Origin: Rhodococcus sp. 14-2483-1-2
GTDB taxonomy: Bacteria; Actinomycetota; Actinomycetes; Mycobacteriales; Mycobacteriaceae
Assembly (NCBI RefSeq): GCF_002259405.1
Contig: NZ_NPFW01000009.1
Span: forward strand, 186,001-250,000
Direction of reading: 5' to 3'
DNA: 64,000 nucleotides
A program made the translations under genes and the position numbers. Under the pieces are notes generated by a model. That model had not been told where the DNA came from. It saw nothing but the letters and a program-made list of their open reading frames with translations, and made no database searches. Shown here in pieces: positions 1 through 9,645 of the stretch (position 1 is the stretch's first letter; every line of letters begins with the position of its first letter).

Positions 1-159
1 GTCCCAGCGGGCGAACGACAGGATGACCGTGAAGATCGTCGGAATCCAGACGAGACCGATGACGATCAGCGCGGGAACTCCGAGCATGAGCGCGATGGTC
101 CACTTCTCGCGAACACTGCGCCGAACCTTCGGCGACTTGACCCGTTCGGGTGCGGTCAT
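1..159 (-). CDS. Sugar ABC transporter permease, N-terminal fragment
   Basis: The reading frame starts at an ATG (complement of 157-159) and runs off the left edge, giving 53 residues. It has a basic cytoplasmic start (MTAPERVKSPKVRRSVREKW) followed by one hydrophobic segment (residues 22-48). That is how MalF/UgpA-type inner-membrane permeases of carbohydrate ABC importers begin. It lies 58 bp downstream of the binding-protein gene on the same strand, the usual order. The role as a permease of the same beta-galactoside importer is inferred from context, because the EAA loop is outside the window. Confidence 0.75.
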   Translation of the reverse strand, partial: MTAPERVKSPKVRRSVREKWTIALMLGVPALIVIGLVWIPTIFTVILSFARWD

Positions 160-217
160 GGCATTACCTGATCTCGATGTCGAGTGGATGATGGAGGTCG
201 AATCGCACTGCGCACGA

Positions 218-1513
218 TCATGTTCCGAACACCGCCGACTTCTGGCGCTCGATGCTGCGGACCAGACCGTCGACATCGTTCGGGTTGCCGATGAACTGCT
301 GCAGAGCCGGGATCATGACGATCGACGCGAAGTCGGGGCGGGTGTCGCGGTCGAAGAACTGGGTGATCTCCTCCGCGTTCTGCACCAGATCCGCCGACTT
401 ACGCACGAGCGCAGGGAAACTGGACAGGTCGGCGTCACGGTGAGCGGGAATGGCCTGCGGGTCCTGCTTCGCGTAGGCGACGGCAGGGTCGGGTCCGGTC
501 ATGTAGGTGAGGAAGTCCTCGGCTCCGGGCCGGTTGCGCGGGTCGGTGCGCATCATGAACCCGTCCATGGGAGCTTCGACCGTGGATGTTCCGACGGCGG
601 AGTCGAGTTCGGGAAAGGTGAAGAAGTCCAGGTCGTCGCGTTCGGCACCGGCGGGGAAGCTCTGCGCGACGAACATGCCGGCGACGAGTGAGCCGACGCT
701 CTTGTTCAGCAGAGCCATCTGCGCGTCGGCGATCTTGCGGCCCAGTGGCTGTGGCTGGTGGAACGGCAATAGTTCACGCCAGGTGTCGAACACCGAGCGC
801 ACGCGATTGTCGGTCCAGCTCACGTCGCCGGCGAGCAGGGTTCGGTGGAACTCGACGCCGTTCAGGCGCAGATTCAGATAGTCGAACGTTCCGAACGGTG
901 GCCACCCGTCTCGGGCACCGAAGCCGATCGGGGTGAGGCCGTCGGCCTGCATCTGTTTGCTCAACGCCACCCACTGGTCGTACGTGGCCGGGGGCTCGTA
1001 CCCACGCTCGGCCCACAGGCTCGGCCGGTAGAACACCGCCCACGGGTAGTAGAAGAACGGGATCAGGTACTGCTTGCCGTCCATGCCGGTCGAGTTCTCG
1101 CGGAAGCTCTCGTTGAAGCCGCCGCCGTGGTTCGCCCAGATCGGCGAGAGGTCCTCCACCAGACCCTTCTCGGCGAAGTACTTCACCCGGTACCCACCCA
1201 TCCAGGTGATGACGTCGTCGGGCGTGCCCTGGAGGTAGTTGTTGACGTTTTCCTGGAACGACGTGGAGTCGACGGTGTTGACGGCGAGCTGCCGCCCGGT
1301 CTGCTGTCGGTACATCGCGACGAAGTCCTCGACACCCAGCTTGGAGTTGGGGTCGGACAACCGTGACCCGAGCGTGGTGACGTTCGGGTCGACGCTGTTC
1401 GAGCATGCCGACAGCGCGCCACCGGCGGTGATCGCACCCGCGGCGACGAGCGCGGACCGCAGGAAATCGCGTCGGGACGGCTGCCACGTGCGCGGCCACT
1501 CGTGTGGGTTCAT
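218..1513 (-). CDS. Sugar ABC transporter substrate-binding lipoprotein
   Basis: This 431-residue extracytoplasmic solute-binding protein belongs to the family 1 (MalE/UgpB-like) carbohydrate receptors. The N-terminus has a twin-arginine motif (SRRDFLRS, residues 13-20), a hydrophobic stretch and a lipobox ending at Cys37 (LSAC), so it is probably exported by Tat and lipidated. It sits upstream of a permease fragment and is divergent from the beta-galactosidase operon that also encodes an MsmK-type ATPase. Lactose or another beta-galactoside is therefore the most likely ligand, but this is inferred from context only. An AAGGA ribosome site lies six bases before the ATG. Confidence 0.85.
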   Translation of the reverse strand: MNPHEWPRTWQPSRRDFLRSALVAAGAITAGGALSACSNSVDPNVTTLGSRLSDPNSKLGVEDFVAMYRQQTGRQLAVNTVDSTSFQENVNNYLQGTPDDVITWMGGYRVKYFAEKGLVEDLSPIWANHGGGFNESFRENSTGMDGKQYLIPFFYYPWAVFYRPSLWAERGYEPPATYDQWVALSKQMQADGLTPIGFGARDGWPPFGTFDYLNLRLNGVEFHRTLLAGDVSWTDNRVRSVFDTWRELLPFHQPQPLGRKIADAQMALLNKSVGSLVAGMFVAQSFPAGAERDDLDFFTFPELDSAVGTSTVEAPMDGFMMRTDPRNRPGAEDFLTYMTGPDPAVAYAKQDPQAIPAHRDADLSSFPALVRKSADLVQNAEEITQFFDRDTRPDFASIVMIPALQQFIGNPNDVDGLVRSIERQKSAVFGT

Positions 1514-1534
1514 GGAAGTCCTTCGACGAGAAAG

Positions 1535-1560
1535 TATCGATAACGATCAGAAATGAACAT
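1535..1560. promoter_or_regulatory. Candidate DeoR-type operator before the binding-protein gene
   Basis: About 25-45 bp upstream of the binding-protein start are the palindrome TATCGATA (1535-1542) and ATGAACAT (1553-1560). The latter is the exact reverse complement of ATGTTCAT found at 1679-1686 beside the opposite promoter. DeoR-family repressors such as GlpR recognise ATGTTCG-type half sites, and a DeoR gene lies in this locus. Binding is inferred. Confidence 0.4.
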
Positions 1561-1678
1561 CCCCGCTGTTCGTTCTGCGGTGTTCACCTGACCATTCGGG
1601 GTGATGCAGGTTACAGAAACACGACGCTACGGCGTCTGTCAAGCTCTTTGTGGCTCGTTCACCTGCATCAGTAAGAAA

Positions 1679-1720
1679 ATGTTCATTCATGTTGACATCT
1701 GAGAAAGCCTCGTTCATATT
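1679..1720 (+). promoter_or_regulatory. Promoter and operator-like repeats of the beta-galactosidase operon
   Basis: A perfect -35 box TTGACA (1692-1697) is followed after 17 bp by CATATT (1715-1720), a 4/6 match to the -10 consensus. A start about seven bases downstream would fall on the ATG at 1727, so the message is probably leaderless. The promoter is flanked by GTTCAT at 1681-1686 (within ATGTTCATTCATG) and overlapped by GTTCAT at 1712-1717. These are candidate binding sites for the DeoR protein encoded in the same operon. Confidence 0.55.
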
Positions 1721-1726
1721 GTGAGC

Positions 1727-3760
1727 ATGGACACAGCGCGACGCAGCACCTGGCCGACCCAGGGAATCTCCTTCGGCGGCGACTACAACCCCGAGCAGTG
1801 GCCCGAGGACGTCTGGCGACGCGACGTCGAGCTGATGCACGAGGCCGGCGTCGACTTCGTGACCGTCGGTGTTTTCTCCTGGGCTCGCCTGCAGCCGACC
1901 GCGTCGACGTGGGACTTCGAGTGGCTCGACCGCGTCATGGATCTGATGCACGAGGGCGACATTCGCGTCGACCTGGCCACGGCGACCGCGTCGCCCCCGC
2001 CGTGGTTGGCCACTGCATACCCGCAGATGCGCCCGGTGGACGAGCGCGGTTACCGCTACGCCATCGGCAGCCGCCAGACGTGGAGTCCCAGTTCTGCTGT
2101 GTACCGCGAGCATTCACTCGTGCTGGTCGAGAAGATGGCGCACCGCTACGGCGAGCATCCCGCGCTGGCCATGTGGCACGTGTCCAACGAACTCGGCTGC
2201 CACAACGCACTGTGCTACTCCGACGACAGTGCGCATGCATTCCGAGAGTGGCTCAGCGTCAGGTACATCGACCTCGAGACCCTCAACACCGCGTGGGGCA
2301 CCGACTTCTGGAGCCAGCGCTACAGCGACTGGGACGAGATCGTTCCGCCCTCGGTGAGCACCACGTTCGGCAACCCCACTCACCAACTCGACTGGCGCCG
2401 CTTCTGCTCGGACGCCCTCCTCGAGCAGTATCGCGCCGAGAAGGCAGTGCTGAACCGGATCACCCCGGACGTGCCGGTCACCACGAACTTCATGGTGGGC
2501 ATGGGCCAGGGCCCCGCGCTCGCAGGCAACATGGACTACGCGTCCTGGGCCCCGGAACAGGACATCGTCTCCACCGACCACTATCTCGTCGGCCCCGAGA
2601 CCGGCGACGCCGCAGCGCATCACAAGCTCTCGTTCTCGGCCGACCTCACCCGTGGCGTTGCCGGCCGTCGACCATGGTTGTTGATGGAGCATTCCACCAG
2701 CGCCGTCAACTGGCAGCACATCAACCGCGCCAAGGTCCCCGGCGAGATGATGCGAAACTCACTGGCACACATGGCTCGCGGAGCGGACGGCATTGCCTAC
2801 TTCCAGTTCCGCGCCTCCAAGGCAGGGGCGGAGAAGTTCCATTCCGCTCTGGTTCCGCACGCAGGCGAGGACTCCGCGCGCTGGCGTGAGGTCGTCGAGC
2901 TCGGTGCGGCTCTGCGTCGCATGGCACCGGTGGCAGGCAGCACCGTCGATGCTCGGGTTGCCGTGCTCTTCGACTGGGCCTCGCAGTGGGCGTGCGAGCA
3001 GGAGGGTCATCCGTCGATGGCCATGCAGCCCATGGAGATTGCCCGCCGCGCCCATCACGGATTCACCTCCGCGGGCGTGACCTGCGATGTCGTTCCGTCG
3101 TCGACGGACCTGAGCGACTACGACGTCATCGTGGTGCCGGCTCTGTACCTGTGCAGCGACGAGACCGCCGCGCGGATATCCGACGCGGCCGACGGGGGCG
3201 CGCAGGTCCTCGTCACCGCCTTCTCCGGAATCGCCGACGAGGACGACCACGTGCGACTCGGCGGCTACCCGGGCGCATTCCGTGACCTGCTCGGCGTGCG
3301 CGTCGAAGAGTTCTTCCCGCTCGCCGACGGGGAAGCCCTCACCCTGGACGACGAGACCGTCGGCGAGATCTGGAGCGAATATCTCACCGCGTCGGAGGAC
3401 GTCGACGTGCTGGCGCGGCACACCCAGGGGCACCTGCGCGGCGTCCCCGCGCTGACCAAGCGCACCGTCGGCGCGGGTGCCGCCTGGTACGCGGCGACCG
3501 TTCCCGACGCGGCAGGCTGGGCCACGCTGGCCGACAAGCTCTGCGCTGCAGCCGAAATCGACACCCGACGCGACCTCGGATCGGACGTGGAGATCGTCCG
3601 ACGGTCGGCAGGGGAGCAGTCCTGGCTCTTCGTGCTCAACCACGGAACCGACAAGGTCAGCGTGCCTGCCTCGGGTACGGACCTGGTTGGCGGCGCACAG
3701 ATCGACGGCGAACTCATCGTGGCCGCAGGCGGCAGTGCTGTGATCGCCGAGAACCGCTGA
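1727..3760 (+). CDS. Beta-galactosidase, glycoside hydrolase family 42
   Basis: This cytoplasmic retaining beta-galactosidase of 677 residues hydrolyses lactose and other beta-galactosides. The TIM barrel opens with the GH42 signature GGDYNPEQWP. The acid/base Glu is in WHVSNELGCHN (about residue 155) and the nucleophile Glu is in LLMEHSTSAVNW (about residue 321). The beta-galactosidase trimerisation domain and the small C-terminal domain follow. The full length is normal for the family. ATG 1727 is chosen over GTG 1721 because the promoter spacing predicts transcription starting at that ATG and no ribosome site is visible. The stop overlaps the next start by one base (TGATG). It is the first gene of an operon that also supplies the Leloir enzymes galT and galK. 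Confidence 0.92.
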   Translation: MDTARRSTWPTQGISFGGDYNPEQWPEDVWRRDVELMHEAGVDFVTVGVFSWARLQPTASTWDFEWLDRVMDLMHEGDIRVDLATATASPPPWLATAYPQMRPVDERGYRYAIGSRQTWSPSSAVYREHSLVLVEKMAHRYGEHPALAMWHVSNELGCHNALCYSDDSAHAFREWLSVRYIDLETLNTAWGTDFWSQRYSDWDEIVPPSVSTTFGNPTHQLDWRRFCSDALLEQYRAEKAVLNRITPDVPVTTNFMVGMGQGPALAGNMDYASWAPEQDIVSTDHYLVGPETGDAAAHHKLSFSADLTRGVAGRRPWLLMEHSTSAVNWQHINRAKVPGEMMRNSLAHMARGADGIAYFQFRASKAGAEKFHSALVPHAGEDSARWREVVELGAALRRMAPVAGSTVDARVAVLFDWASQWACEQEGHPSMAMQPMEIARRAHHGFTSAGVTCDVVPSSTDLSDYDVIVVPALYLCSDETAARISDAADGGAQVLVTAFSGIADEDDHVRLGGYPGAFRDLLGVRVEEFFPLADGEALTLDDETVGEIWSEYLTASEDVDVLARHTQGHLRGVPALTKRTVGAGAAWYAATVPDAAGWATLADKLCAAAEIDTRRDLGSDVEIVRRSAGEQSWLFVLNHGTDKVSVPASGTDLVGGAQIDGELIVAAGGSAVIAENR

Positions 3761-4578
3761 TGCTCGCCCACCAGCGTCAGCAGAAGATCCTGGACCAGGT
3801 GACGGCCGAGGGCGCGGTCAAGGTCGCAGATCTGGGAGCCGCACTGTCGGTGTCGGACATGACCATTCGACGCGACGTCAACGAGCTGGTCGCTCGCGGT
3901 CTGGTCGAGCGGGTGCACGGCGGCGTGACGCTGCCGCGATCGGCAAGCGTGTTCGAGCCGGGGTTCTCGGCCAAGTCCGAACTCGATCGAGATGCCAAGG
4001 CCGCCATCGCCCGTGCCGCTGCACGATTCGTGCGGCCCGGGACCTCCATCGGCATCTCCGGTGGCACCACGACTCACGCACTCGCGCAGGAACTGCTCGA
4101 CGTTCCTGACATCACCGTCGTCACCAACTCCCTGCCCGTCGCCGAGGTCTTCCACACCGGTGGCCGGTCGGACCAGACCGTGCTGCTCACCGGCGGACAG
4201 CGCACGCCGTCCTACGCGCTCGTCGGACCGCTCACGGTCAGTGCACTGCAGAGTATCCACCTGGACATGCTGTTCCTCGGCACACACGGTGTGGACATCG
4301 AATGCGGGCTCACCTGCCCCAATCTCATGGAAGCACAGACCAATCAGGCACTGGTCGCATCGTCCCGACGCGTCATCGTGCTGGCCGACCACACCAAGTG
4401 GGGTGTTCGTGCGCTCGCCAACACCATCCCGCTCTCTCGCGTCGACGTGTTCGTCACCGATGCCGGACTCGATCCCGGCGTCCACGAAGCGTTGTCCGAG
4501 ACGGTCGACGACGTGGTGATCGCCGGAGAGCAATCCCCCGACACGAACGAGGAACGAGTACTCGATGACCGCGCATGA
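3760..4578 (+). CDS. DeoR-family sugar-responsive repressor
   Basis: This 272-residue transcription factor has an N-terminal DeoR helix-turn-helix (residues 1-57, with SDMTIRRDVNELVARGLV as the recognition region). A C-terminal ISOCOT sugar-phosphate-binding domain follows, with the glycine-rich GISGGTTTHALAQ segment near residues 93-105. DeoR proteins usually repress a sugar operon until a phosphorylated intermediate binds; here galactose-1-phosphate or a related sugar phosphate is a guess. It lies between the beta-galactosidase and galT, overlapping the former by one base and the latter by 14, so it is cotranscribed and probably autoregulated through the GTTCAT sites upstream of the operon. 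Confidence 0.85.
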   Translation: MLAHQRQQKILDQVTAEGAVKVADLGAALSVSDMTIRRDVNELVARGLVERVHGGVTLPRSASVFEPGFSAKSELDRDAKAAIARAAARFVRPGTSIGISGGTTTHALAQELLDVPDITVVTNSLPVAEVFHTGGRSDQTVLLTGGQRTPSYALVGPLTVSALQSIHLDMLFLGTHGVDIECGLTCPNLMEAQTNQALVASSRRVIVLADHTKWGVRALANTIPLSRVDVFVTDAGLDPGVHEALSETVDDVVIAGEQSPDTNEERVLDDRA

Positions 4579-5710
4579 CGCCACGACGCACACGATGCGC
4601 AAGACGTCGACCACTCTGGCCGACGGCCGTGAGCTGATCTACTACGACGACACCGAGCCCTACGTCTCGGGTGAGGCCACCCGCGATCTCGTCGACACGC
4701 GAGCCCTGTCTCCGTCGATGTCGCAGTCGCAGATGCGATTCGACGTTCTCACCGGCGAATGGATCGTCATCGCCGCCCAGCGGATGGACCGCACGTTTCT
4801 GCCGCCTGCCGACGCGTCGCCGTTGGCACCGAGTCGTCCCGACAGGCCGGCGACCGAGATTCCGGCGGCCGATTACGACGTGGTGGTGTTCGAGAACCGT
4901 TTTCCGTCTCTGTCCGAAACTGCAGCGCAGCAATCACTTCCGAGCGAGGTGGACGGCGAGGCACTGTGGCCGCTTGCACCCGGCACCGGTCGGTGCGAGG
5001 TGATCTGTTTCGCCAGTGACCCCGATGCGTCCTTCGTGTCGCTCGAGCTCTCCCGCGTCCGCACCATCATCGACGTCTGGGCCGATCGCACCACTGCCCT
5101 GTCCGCCATCCCCGGCGTTCAGCAGGTCTTCTGCTTCGAGAACCGCGGCAAGGAAATCGGCGTCACCCTGACTCACCCGCACGGTCAGATCTACGCCTAC
5201 CCCTACCTTCCGCCGCGTACCGATGCGCTGATACGGCAGTCTCGCAAACACTTCGAGCGAACGGGCCGAGTGTTGCTGGCCGACGTCCTCGCCGCCGAGC
5301 TTCGTTCGGGTCGACGGATCGTCGTCGACGCCGAGCACTGGGTGGCGTACGTGCCTGCAGCATCGCGCTGGCCGGTCGAGGTGCATCTCGCGCCGCGTCG
5401 CGACGTGTCGGACCTCGCCGAGTTGAGCGGTGCCGAGCGGGACGAGCTGGCGGTGGTCTATCGGGATCTGTTGCGCGGAGTCGACGCGTTCTTCGAGGGG
5501 GTCGACGAGGTGCCGTACATCGCGGCCTGGCACCAGGCACCCGTCGGAGCAGATCGCGAACTGGGACGCCTGCATCTGCAACTGTTTTCGATGATGCGCT
5601 CACCGGGGCGGATGAAGTTCCTCGCCGGATCCGAGTCGGCGATGGGAGCCTGGATCAACGACACCACTCCCGAGCGGATCGCGGACCGGCTACGCGAGGT
5701 GCTGGCGTGA
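4565..5710 (+). CDS. galT: Galactose-1-phosphate uridylyltransferase
   Basis: GalT of 381 residues exchanges UMP between UDP-glucose and galactose-1-phosphate in the Leloir pathway. The HIT-superfamily active-site triad HPH is visible in THPHGQIYAYPY (residues 203-214), with the second His as the covalent nucleophile. The zinc-ligand and C-terminal region (AAWHQAPVG, LHLQLF) is also present, and the length is normal. The gene overlaps the repressor by 14 bp and galK by four (GTGA), so the three are translationally coupled. Met11 is an alternative start. The UDP-galactose 4-epimerase needed to complete the pathway is not in this window. Confidence 0.92.
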   Translation: MTAHDATTHTMRKTSTTLADGRELIYYDDTEPYVSGEATRDLVDTRALSPSMSQSQMRFDVLTGEWIVIAAQRMDRTFLPPADASPLAPSRPDRPATEIPAADYDVVVFENRFPSLSETAAQQSLPSEVDGEALWPLAPGTGRCEVICFASDPDASFVSLELSRVRTIIDVWADRTTALSAIPGVQQVFCFENRGKEIGVTLTHPHGQIYAYPYLPPRTDALIRQSRKHFERTGRVLLADVLAAELRSGRRIVVDAEHWVAYVPAASRWPVEVHLAPRRDVSDLAELSGAERDELAVVYRDLLRGVDAFFEGVDEVPYIAAWHQAPVGADRELGRLHLQLFSMMRSPGRMKFLAGSESAMGAWINDTTPERIADRLREVLA

Positions 5711-6873
5711 ACTGGCTCGACGTGATCGCCGAGGAGGATCTCGCCGACGGTGCAGCGGCGTTGTTCCGCAGTGCATTCGGCGGTGATCCCGACGGGGTCT
5801 GGATCGCTCCGGGTCGAGTCAACCTCATCGGTGAGCACATCGATTATGCAGGCGGATTGGTGCTGCCGTTCGCGCTGCCGTATGCCACCGCGGTCGCCGT
5901 GCGCCGTCGCGAGGACACGACCATGCGGGCCGTATCGACGCACACCGACGAGTCGTGGACCGGTGAGCTCGACGAGATCGGTCCGGGTACCCCGTCGGGT
6001 TGGGCGGCCTACGTGGCCGGGGTGTCCTGGGCACTTCGGGAGCACGGAGTCGGCGGAGTCGATGTGGCCGTGCATTCTTCGGTGCCGGTGGGTTCGGGGC
6101 TGTCGAGCTCGGCCGCCCTCGAGTGCTCGTTCGCCCTCGCTCTCGACGACCTCTTCGATCTTCGACTCGACCGAAAGGTACTGATCGACGCCAGTATCCG
6201 CGCCGAGAACGAGATCGCCGGCGCGTCGACCGGCGGCATGGATCAGAACATCGCGATGTCGGCACAGCCGGGACACGCGCTGCTGCTGGACTGTCTCGAC
6301 GGTTCGACGCGTCAGATTCCCCTCGATCTGGCCGGGTCCGGCTCGCGGCTGCTGGTGATCGACACCAACGCGCCGCACCGCCTGGTAGACGGTCAGTACG
6401 GTGCCAGGCGTGCGGCCCTGGATACGGCGTACGCAGAACTGGGGGTGAAGACCTTGCGTGGACTCGACCCCGAGCAGGCCATGGCCGGGCTCGACGACGA
6501 GACGCTGATCGCGCGAGTTCGTCACGTCACCAGCGAGATTCGACGCGTCGAGGCGGCTGCGGAGCTCCTGGATCGCGGAGCCGCCGGTGTCGAACTCGGT
6601 GAGCTGATGACCGCGTCGCACATGTCCTTGCGGGACGACTACGAGGTCAGCTCACCGGAACTCGACAGCGCTGTCGACGCGGCTCTGCGCACAGGCGCAC
6701 ACGGAGCTCGGATGACCGGCGGTGGATTCGGCGGCTCTGCCATCGCTCTGGTGCCGTCGGAGCTCGTCGAGGCTGTGGCGGACGAGATTGCCGCCAGTGC
6801 AACACGATCCGGACTGCCGGAACCCACCTTTCTCACTGCCGAGCCCGCCGGCTCCGCACATCGATTCTTCTAA
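5707..6873 (+). CDS. galK: Galactokinase
   Basis: GalK of 388 residues phosphorylates alpha-D-galactose at C1 using ATP. The three GHMP-kinase signatures are intact: the galactokinase motif GRVNLIGEHIDYAGG (residues 36-50), the ATP-binding loop PVGSGLSSSAA (about 127-137), and the C-terminal MTGGGFGGSAIAL motif (about 338-350). It starts at GTG 5707, overlapping the galT stop by four bases. It is followed after 21 bp, with a good AAAGGAG ribosome site, by the ABC ATPase. Confidence 0.93.
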   Translation: MNWLDVIAEEDLADGAAALFRSAFGGDPDGVWIAPGRVNLIGEHIDYAGGLVLPFALPYATAVAVRRREDTTMRAVSTHTDESWTGELDEIGPGTPSGWAAYVAGVSWALREHGVGGVDVAVHSSVPVGSGLSSSAALECSFALALDDLFDLRLDRKVLIDASIRAENEIAGASTGGMDQNIAMSAQPGHALLLDCLDGSTRQIPLDLAGSGSRLLVIDTNAPHRLVDGQYGARRAALDTAYAELGVKTLRGLDPEQAMAGLDDETLIARVRHVTSEIRRVEAAAELLDRGAAGVELGELMTASHMSLRDDYEVSSPELDSAVDAALRTGAHGARMTGGGFGGSAIALVPSELVEAVADEIAASATRSGLPEPTFLTAEPAGSAHRFF

Positions 6874-6894
6874 CCCATACAAAGGAGCACTCCC

Positions 6895-7986
<1,092 letters not shown>

Positions 7987-8019
7987 GCGGTCGCTGATCC
8001 GAAACGGAGGTGGGTGTCT

Positions 8020-8508
8020 GTGACGGTTCACTCGACACTGGTCGCCCCTTCGCATGAACTGCGGGAAGCCTGGATGGACTGTCGTATCGAATGGGGTCCG
8101 GGCCTCCACGAGGACGGTTTCGGGTTGACGGCCGACGACGATGTCGAGTCCGCACAGGGCTTTTCGGACTGGGTGGATCGGCTTCGGAGCGACGCCGAGT
8201 GCACGTACCGCTGGATCGTGGAGGGCGAACGTGTGTTGGGCGGCGTCGCACTCAGACACGACGGCCACGAGCTTGCCGACCGTCTCGGGCACATCGGCTA
8301 CGGGGTTCGCCCGTCCGAACGAGGTCGGGGAGTTGCCTCCTGGGCAGTACGCGAGGTGCTGAGGCTCGCCGCAGATCTGGGCATGACCCGGGTGGCGGCG
8401 GTATGCGAGGTGGGCAACGCGGCCTCGACAGCGACCCTGGAGCGAGCTGGGGGCCAACGTGTCGACTGCATCGGGTCGGCTGTTCGCTTCTGGATTCCCG
8501 TGCTCTGA
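8020..8508 (+). CDS. GNAT-family N-acetyltransferase
   Basis: This 162-residue acetyltransferase has the acetyl-CoA motif A region in IGYGVRPSERGRGVASWAVR and the following RVAAVCEVGNAAS segment, as in RimJ/RimL-like GNATs. The substrate cannot be predicted. GTG 8020 is preferred over GTG 8014 because the ribosome site GGAGG (8006-8010) sits nine bases before it. The gene is closed by a strong hairpin terminator. Confidence 0.75.
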   Translation: MTVHSTLVAPSHELREAWMDCRIEWGPGLHEDGFGLTADDDVESAQGFSDWVDRLRSDAECTYRWIVEGERVLGGVALRHDGHELADRLGHIGYGVRPSERGRGVASWAVREVLRLAADLGMTRVAAVCEVGNAASTATLERAGGQRVDCIGSAVRFWIPVL

Positions 8509-8510
8509 AG

Positions 8511-8560
8511 AATCGGGTGCAGTCGACCGCGCTCAGCGCGGTCCAGTGCACCCGATTTTC
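8511..8560 (+). terminator. Intrinsic terminator after the GNAT gene
   Basis: The 11-base outer arms AATCGGGTGCA (8511-8521) and TGCACCCGATT (8547-8557) pair perfectly. An inner GACCGCGC/GCGCGGTC stem extends the hairpin, and TTTTC follows at 8556-8560. This isolates the GNAT gene from the downstream MerR gene. Confidence 0.8.
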
Positions 8561-8565
8561 TCCTC

Positions 8566-8596
8566 TTGACCCTCACACTGTGTGAGACGAGAACCT
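8566..8596 (+). promoter_or_regulatory. MerR-type promoter with a 19-bp spacer
   Basis: TTGACC (8566-8571) is a consensus-like -35 box. The spacer carries the perfect palindrome CTCACACTGTGTGAG (8572-8586), and the only -10 candidate is GAACCT at 8591-8596, after 19 bp. Long 19-20 bp spacers with a central palindrome are characteristic of MerR-activated promoters. Transcription would begin close to the ATG at 8606, which suggests autoregulation and a leaderless message. Confidence 0.55.
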
Positions 8597-8605
8597 CGGA
8601 GGGTC

Positions 8606-9436
8606 ATGTTCAGCATCGGAGAGTTCGCATCGATCGGCCGGGTGTCGGTTCGCATGCTTCGGCATTACGACGAGATCGGGTTGTTGACGCCGGCGCGGGT
8701 GGATCCGTTCACGGGCTATCGCTCGTACGACGGTTCGCAGTTCGAGGTTCTGGGACGCATTCTCGTGTTCAAGGACCTCGGGTTCAGGCTCGACGAGGTG
8801 ACGCAGATCGTGCACGGCGAGGTCGACGGTGATCGGCTACGCGAGATGCTCGCCGCCAAGCGCGATGATGTTGCGCGTCGACTCGATCTCGACGCGGCTC
8901 GGCTGCGGCGCATCGATGCGCGGCTCTCCCACACCGAAGGGATTTCGATGATCACCGTGGACACCAAAACATTGCCGGCCACCCGTATCGCTCTCGTCAT
9001 CGAGACCGCCGCCGGGTTCGGGCCGGAGAACATCGGCCCGGTCATCGGCCCGATGTACGCCCGACTCGCCCAGACGCTCACCGGGCACGGCGTGACCTTC
9101 GGGCCAGCGTCGATCGCCATGTACGAGGCCGTCGACGACGGGGACGGCACCGGCATCACCGTCCATGCCGCATTCGAGGTGGGGCCCGAGGTGGTGGCCG
9201 GCGAGGGCTACGAGGTTCGCGAGCTACCGCCCGTCGAGCTCGCGGTGACCACCGTCCACCACGGTTCGATGGCGACGATCGGCGAGACCTGGGAGCAGTT
9301 CACGGCGTGGATCGAGGCCAACGGCTACGAACTCTCCGGCGTCTGCCGGGAGTACTACCTGGTGTCCGAGCCGCAGCCGCAGGAGAATTGGGTGACCGAA
9401 CTGCAACAGCCGGTGGTTCGACGTCAGGACGCCTGA
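8606..9436 (+). CDS. MerR-family regulator with GyrI-like effector domain
   Basis: This 276-residue transcription factor has an N-terminal MerR winged helix (MFSIGEFASIGRVSVRMLRH, residues 1-20, through about 75), a short coiled coil ending near residue 110, and a C-terminal GyrI-like/SOUL-type small-molecule-binding domain (about 115-276). This is the architecture of multidrug- or organic-ligand-sensing MerR regulators such as BmrR. ATG 8606 gives the family-standard N-terminus and fits the predicted promoter. A GTG at 8582 would add eight residues. No obvious target gene adjoins it apart from the gene itself. Confidence 0.82.
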   Translation: MFSIGEFASIGRVSVRMLRHYDEIGLLTPARVDPFTGYRSYDGSQFEVLGRILVFKDLGFRLDEVTQIVHGEVDGDRLREMLAAKRDDVARRLDLDAARLRRIDARLSHTEGISMITVDTKTLPATRIALVIETAAGFGPENIGPVIGPMYARLAQTLTGHGVTFGPASIAMYEAVDDGDGTGITVHAAFEVGPEVVAGEGYEVRELPPVELAVTTVHHGSMATIGETWEQFTAWIEANGYELSGVCREYYLVSEPQPQENWVTELQQPVVRRQDA

Positions 9437-9606
9437 GCGAACTCCACGAGGGCGGTGCACTGGCAACCGCCGGTGACCTCCTCGCATTCGAGCACCAGGA
9501 AGTGGCGAACGTACTCGAGATCCACGCAGTCCGGCTCCGTGCACTCCGCACCGCCGACCGCGTGGATCACGAGTGTGCCGTTGCAAGTATCGAAGCGTGC
9601 GGACAT
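9424..9606 (-). CDS. Small cysteine-rich protein, unknown function
   Basis: This 60-residue acidic protein has six cysteines (8, 22, 27, 41, 48 and 50), which might bind a metal. There is no signal peptide or membrane segment. An AAAGGGA ribosome site six bases before the ATG and compact spacing support it as a real gene. It overlaps the MerR gene tail to tail by 13 bp. I do not recognise the family. Confidence 0.6.
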   Translation of the reverse strand: MSARFDTCNGTLVIHAVGGAECTEPDCVDLEYVRHFLVLECEEVTGGCQCTALVEFAQAS

Positions 9607-9645
9607 GCGAATCCCTTTCTGTCGTCTCTCTCTACATCCTTGATA

